From: an uncultured Bacillota bacterium
Lineage (GTDB): Bacteria; Bacillota; Dehalobacteriia; UBA7702
NCBI GenBank assembly: GCA_902766525.1
Contig: CACXDX010000089.1
Coordinates: 1 to 5,646, forward strand
Direction of reading: 5' to 3'
Length of the DNA stretch: 5,646 nucleotides
In this document: piece after piece, positions 4,629 to 5,646 of the stretch
Position numbering within the stretch: position 1 is the stretch's first letter
How the letters are laid out: each line of letters opens with the position of its first letter
Made by a program: the position numbers and the translations under genes
Notes under the pieces: generated by a model
Database searches by the model: none
What the model was told of the DNA's origin: nothing
The model's input: the letters and a program-made list of their open reading frames with translations, nothing else

Positions 4629-5646
4629 TCGTCACCTCCCTTAAAGAAAGGCTGAAAGGCTTCTTTCAACGCTTCGTCATTGATGGTCAGATCGTTCATT
4701 TCCTTATCGTAGAGGAACTTGGCAAGATCATGGACGTCGCCGTCGTATTCGAGAACGACCTTGTTTTCTTCTTCGCTGACGATCTTCGCGCCGAGGGCGG
4801 TAAAGGCTTCGCGGTCAAAGCCTTTGCTGCGCAGGGAGATATCGGGCTTGATCGCTTCCGCCGCCGCTGCGGGGGCGGGGACGTCACTTATAGGCGCGGT
4901 TTCTTCTTCATCCCAGCCGTCGCCGGCGGGAGCGGGGTTATCAACCTCTTCAAGGGGTTCGTCCGCGATTTCAAGAGTATCGGCGAAAACGTCGCCGGCA
5001 GCCGCTTCTTCGTCGTCGCTTTCTTCGCTGAAGATGTCGATGGTATTTTCGCCGAAAGCTTCGCTTTCGTCGTAATCGAAGTTTTCCGGTGAAACGGTGA
5101 TCTCGCCGTTTTCAATGACGGCCATGCGGTCGCAGAGCGCGGCGATTTCTTCGGAATCTCTGCCGGTGATCAACACGGTGGAACCTTCGCTTTTCAGCTT
5201 TTCCAGGTAGCGGAAAAGATCACCCTGGGCCATGGCGTCAAGGCCTCTCAGCGGTTCGTCGAGAAGCAAAAGTCTGGCGTTGGAAAGCAGGGCGGCGGCG
5301 AGGGCCAGTTTTTTCTGGTCGCTGCGGTCCATTTCTCCGAAGCGTTCTTTGAGATCGAGCTCAAAACGGTCGATCAATTCCTTTTTGGCGGGATTCTTTT
5401 TCTGGTGATGGGCACGTAAAACCGTTTTCAAATACTTGGAAGCTTTTCTCTTATGATAGAAATAGACATCCCCGGGAACGTAGACCGTGTCTTTTTTGAT
5501 TTTTTTGGATTCTTTCGTGACGTCCATATCAAAGACTTCGGCTTCACCGTCGGAAGGGCTGATGAAATTCATCAGGATTCTGAGAATCGTCGTTTTCCCG
5601 GCGCCATCGGGGCCGATGAGACCGAAAATTTCTCCCTCATTGATGG
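4625..5646 (-). CDS. ABC transporter ATP-binding subunit with degenerate motifs and acidic linker (5' end outside window)
   Basis: There are 339 visible codons; probably only about 25 N-terminal residues are missing beyond 5646. Walker A is GPDGAGKT (5591-5614), Walker B is LLLLDEP with the catalytic Glu at 5255-5257, and a D-loop GLDA follows. Three other motifs deviate: the Q-loop region reads YVPGDV; the LSGGQ signature position reads MDRSDQKK (5309-5332); and the H-loop reads LITGRD, with Arg (5159-5161) where the switch His belongs. After the core comes an acidic, Ala/Pro-containing linker (about 4844-5089), then a C-terminal domain ending LKEAFQPFFKGGDE, like that of related ABC-2 ATPases. 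These usually have about 300 residues, so this one is longer because of the linker. The frame is unbroken and ends in a functional overlap with the permease, arguing against a pseudogene. An internal ATG at 5572 is not the start, because Walker A lies before it. Confidence 0.88.
   Translation of the reverse strand, partial: INEGEIFGLIGPDGAGKTTILRILMNFISPSDGEAEVFDMDVTKESKKIKKDTVYVPGDVYFYHKRKASKYLKTVLRAHHQKKNPAKKELIDRFELDLKERFGEMDRSDQKKLALAAALLSNARLLLLDEPLRGLDAMAQGDLFRYLEKLKSEGSTVLITGRDSEEIAALCDRMAVIENGEITVSPENFDYDESEAFGENTIDIFSEESDDEEAAAGDVFADTLEIADEPLEEVDNPAPAGDGWDEEETAPISDVPAPAAAAEAIKPDISLRSKGFDREAFTALGAKIVSEEENKVVLEYDGDVHDLAKFLYDKEMNDLTINDEALKEAFQPFFKGGDE
4632..4642 (-). promoter_or_regulatory. 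Permease ribosome binding site inside the ATPase gene
   Basis: On the - strand this reads AAGGGAGGTGA; its GGAGG core is 6 nt before ATG 4628. It is encoded by the last ATPase codons (K-G-G-D-E), so permease translation is coupled to that of the ATPase and both subunits should be made in step. Confidence 0.75.
4844..5089 (-). other. Acidic low-complexity linker within the ABC ATPase
   Basis: About 82 residues contain 28 Asp/Glu and a single Lys. They run from just after ENGEITVS through FSEESDDEEAAAGD to an Ala/Pro stretch (DVPAPAAAAEAIKP). It lies between the end of the nucleotide-binding domain and the C-terminal domain, and is probably disordered. Most relatives I recall pass between these two domains with only a short connection. 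Confidence 0.7.

Noticed and set aside
3501..4655. A 384-codon open frame on the + strand running across the acidic gene's 3' end, the terminator and the permease
   Set aside because: It crosses a perfect bidirectional terminator, lies antisense to a clear six-helix permease, and encodes a low-complexity charged sequence with no family similarity.
5053..5069. A perfect inverted repeat CGAAAGC-TTC-GCTTTCG inside the ATPase linker
   Set aside because: It is explained by the codons for S-E-A-F in a GA-rich coding stretch, and no T-run follows on either strand, so it is not a terminator.
4719..5092. Two + strand open frames of about 120 codons opposite the ATPase linker
   Set aside because: They are antisense to the acidic linker, giving Ser/Phe/Val-rich products with no supporting start signals.
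4625..5646. The ATPase as a decaying pseudogene, because several motifs are degenerate
   Set aside because: The frame is open throughout, Walker A and B and the C-terminal domain are preserved, and the ATGA overlap plus ribosome binding site for an intact permease are maintained.

Overview
The window looks like a chromosomal stretch from a mid-to-high-GC member of the Bacillota. The evidence is strong purine-rich ribosome binding sites (AGGAGG, GGGAGGTGA), short spacers, a compact intrinsic terminator with T-runs, and the Xaa-Pro peptidase/efp pairing also found in Bacillus subtilis (yqhT-efp). A Negativicutes- or Clostridia-like host is my guess from gene content and protein style, not something the sequence proves.

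Left block, + strand (1-3742): the 3' end of tldD, a complete tldE/pmbA, an M24-family Xaa-Pro aminopeptidase, efp, and a small hyperacidic protein. tldD and tldE are tightly coupled. The spacers before the peptidase (36 nt), efp (83 nt) and the acidic gene (42 nt) are short, and none holds a convincing intrinsic terminator, so read-through across the block is plausible. AT-rich weak promoter candidates lie before the peptidase and before efp. The theme is peptide and proline handling: TldD/TldE is a metalloprotease pair, the aminopeptidase removes N-terminal residues preceding proline, and EF-P relieves ribosome stalling at proline runs.

Centre (3761-3796): a symmetrical A-run/hairpin/T-run that can end transcription from both sides. 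It separates the two convergent blocks.

Right block, - strand (3813-5646): an ABC exporter operon. The ATP-binding subunit runs off the right edge and lacks only about its first 25 residues here. It overlaps the permease by ATGA, and its last codons (KGGDE) also encode the permease's ribosome binding site. The permease is a six-helix ABC-2 type protein. The ATPase is the most unusual item: Walker A and B are intact, but the LSGGQ signature and the H-loop histidine are not recognisable, and an acidic, Ala/Pro-containing linker of about 80 residues separates the ATPase core from its C-terminal domain.

There is no non-coding stretch above 300 bases. I see no tRNA, rRNA, CRISPR array, insertion sequence or phage gene. 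I cannot claim a wholly new system; the degenerate ATPase with its charged linker and the Cys-cluster acidic protein beside efp are the two items most worth following up.
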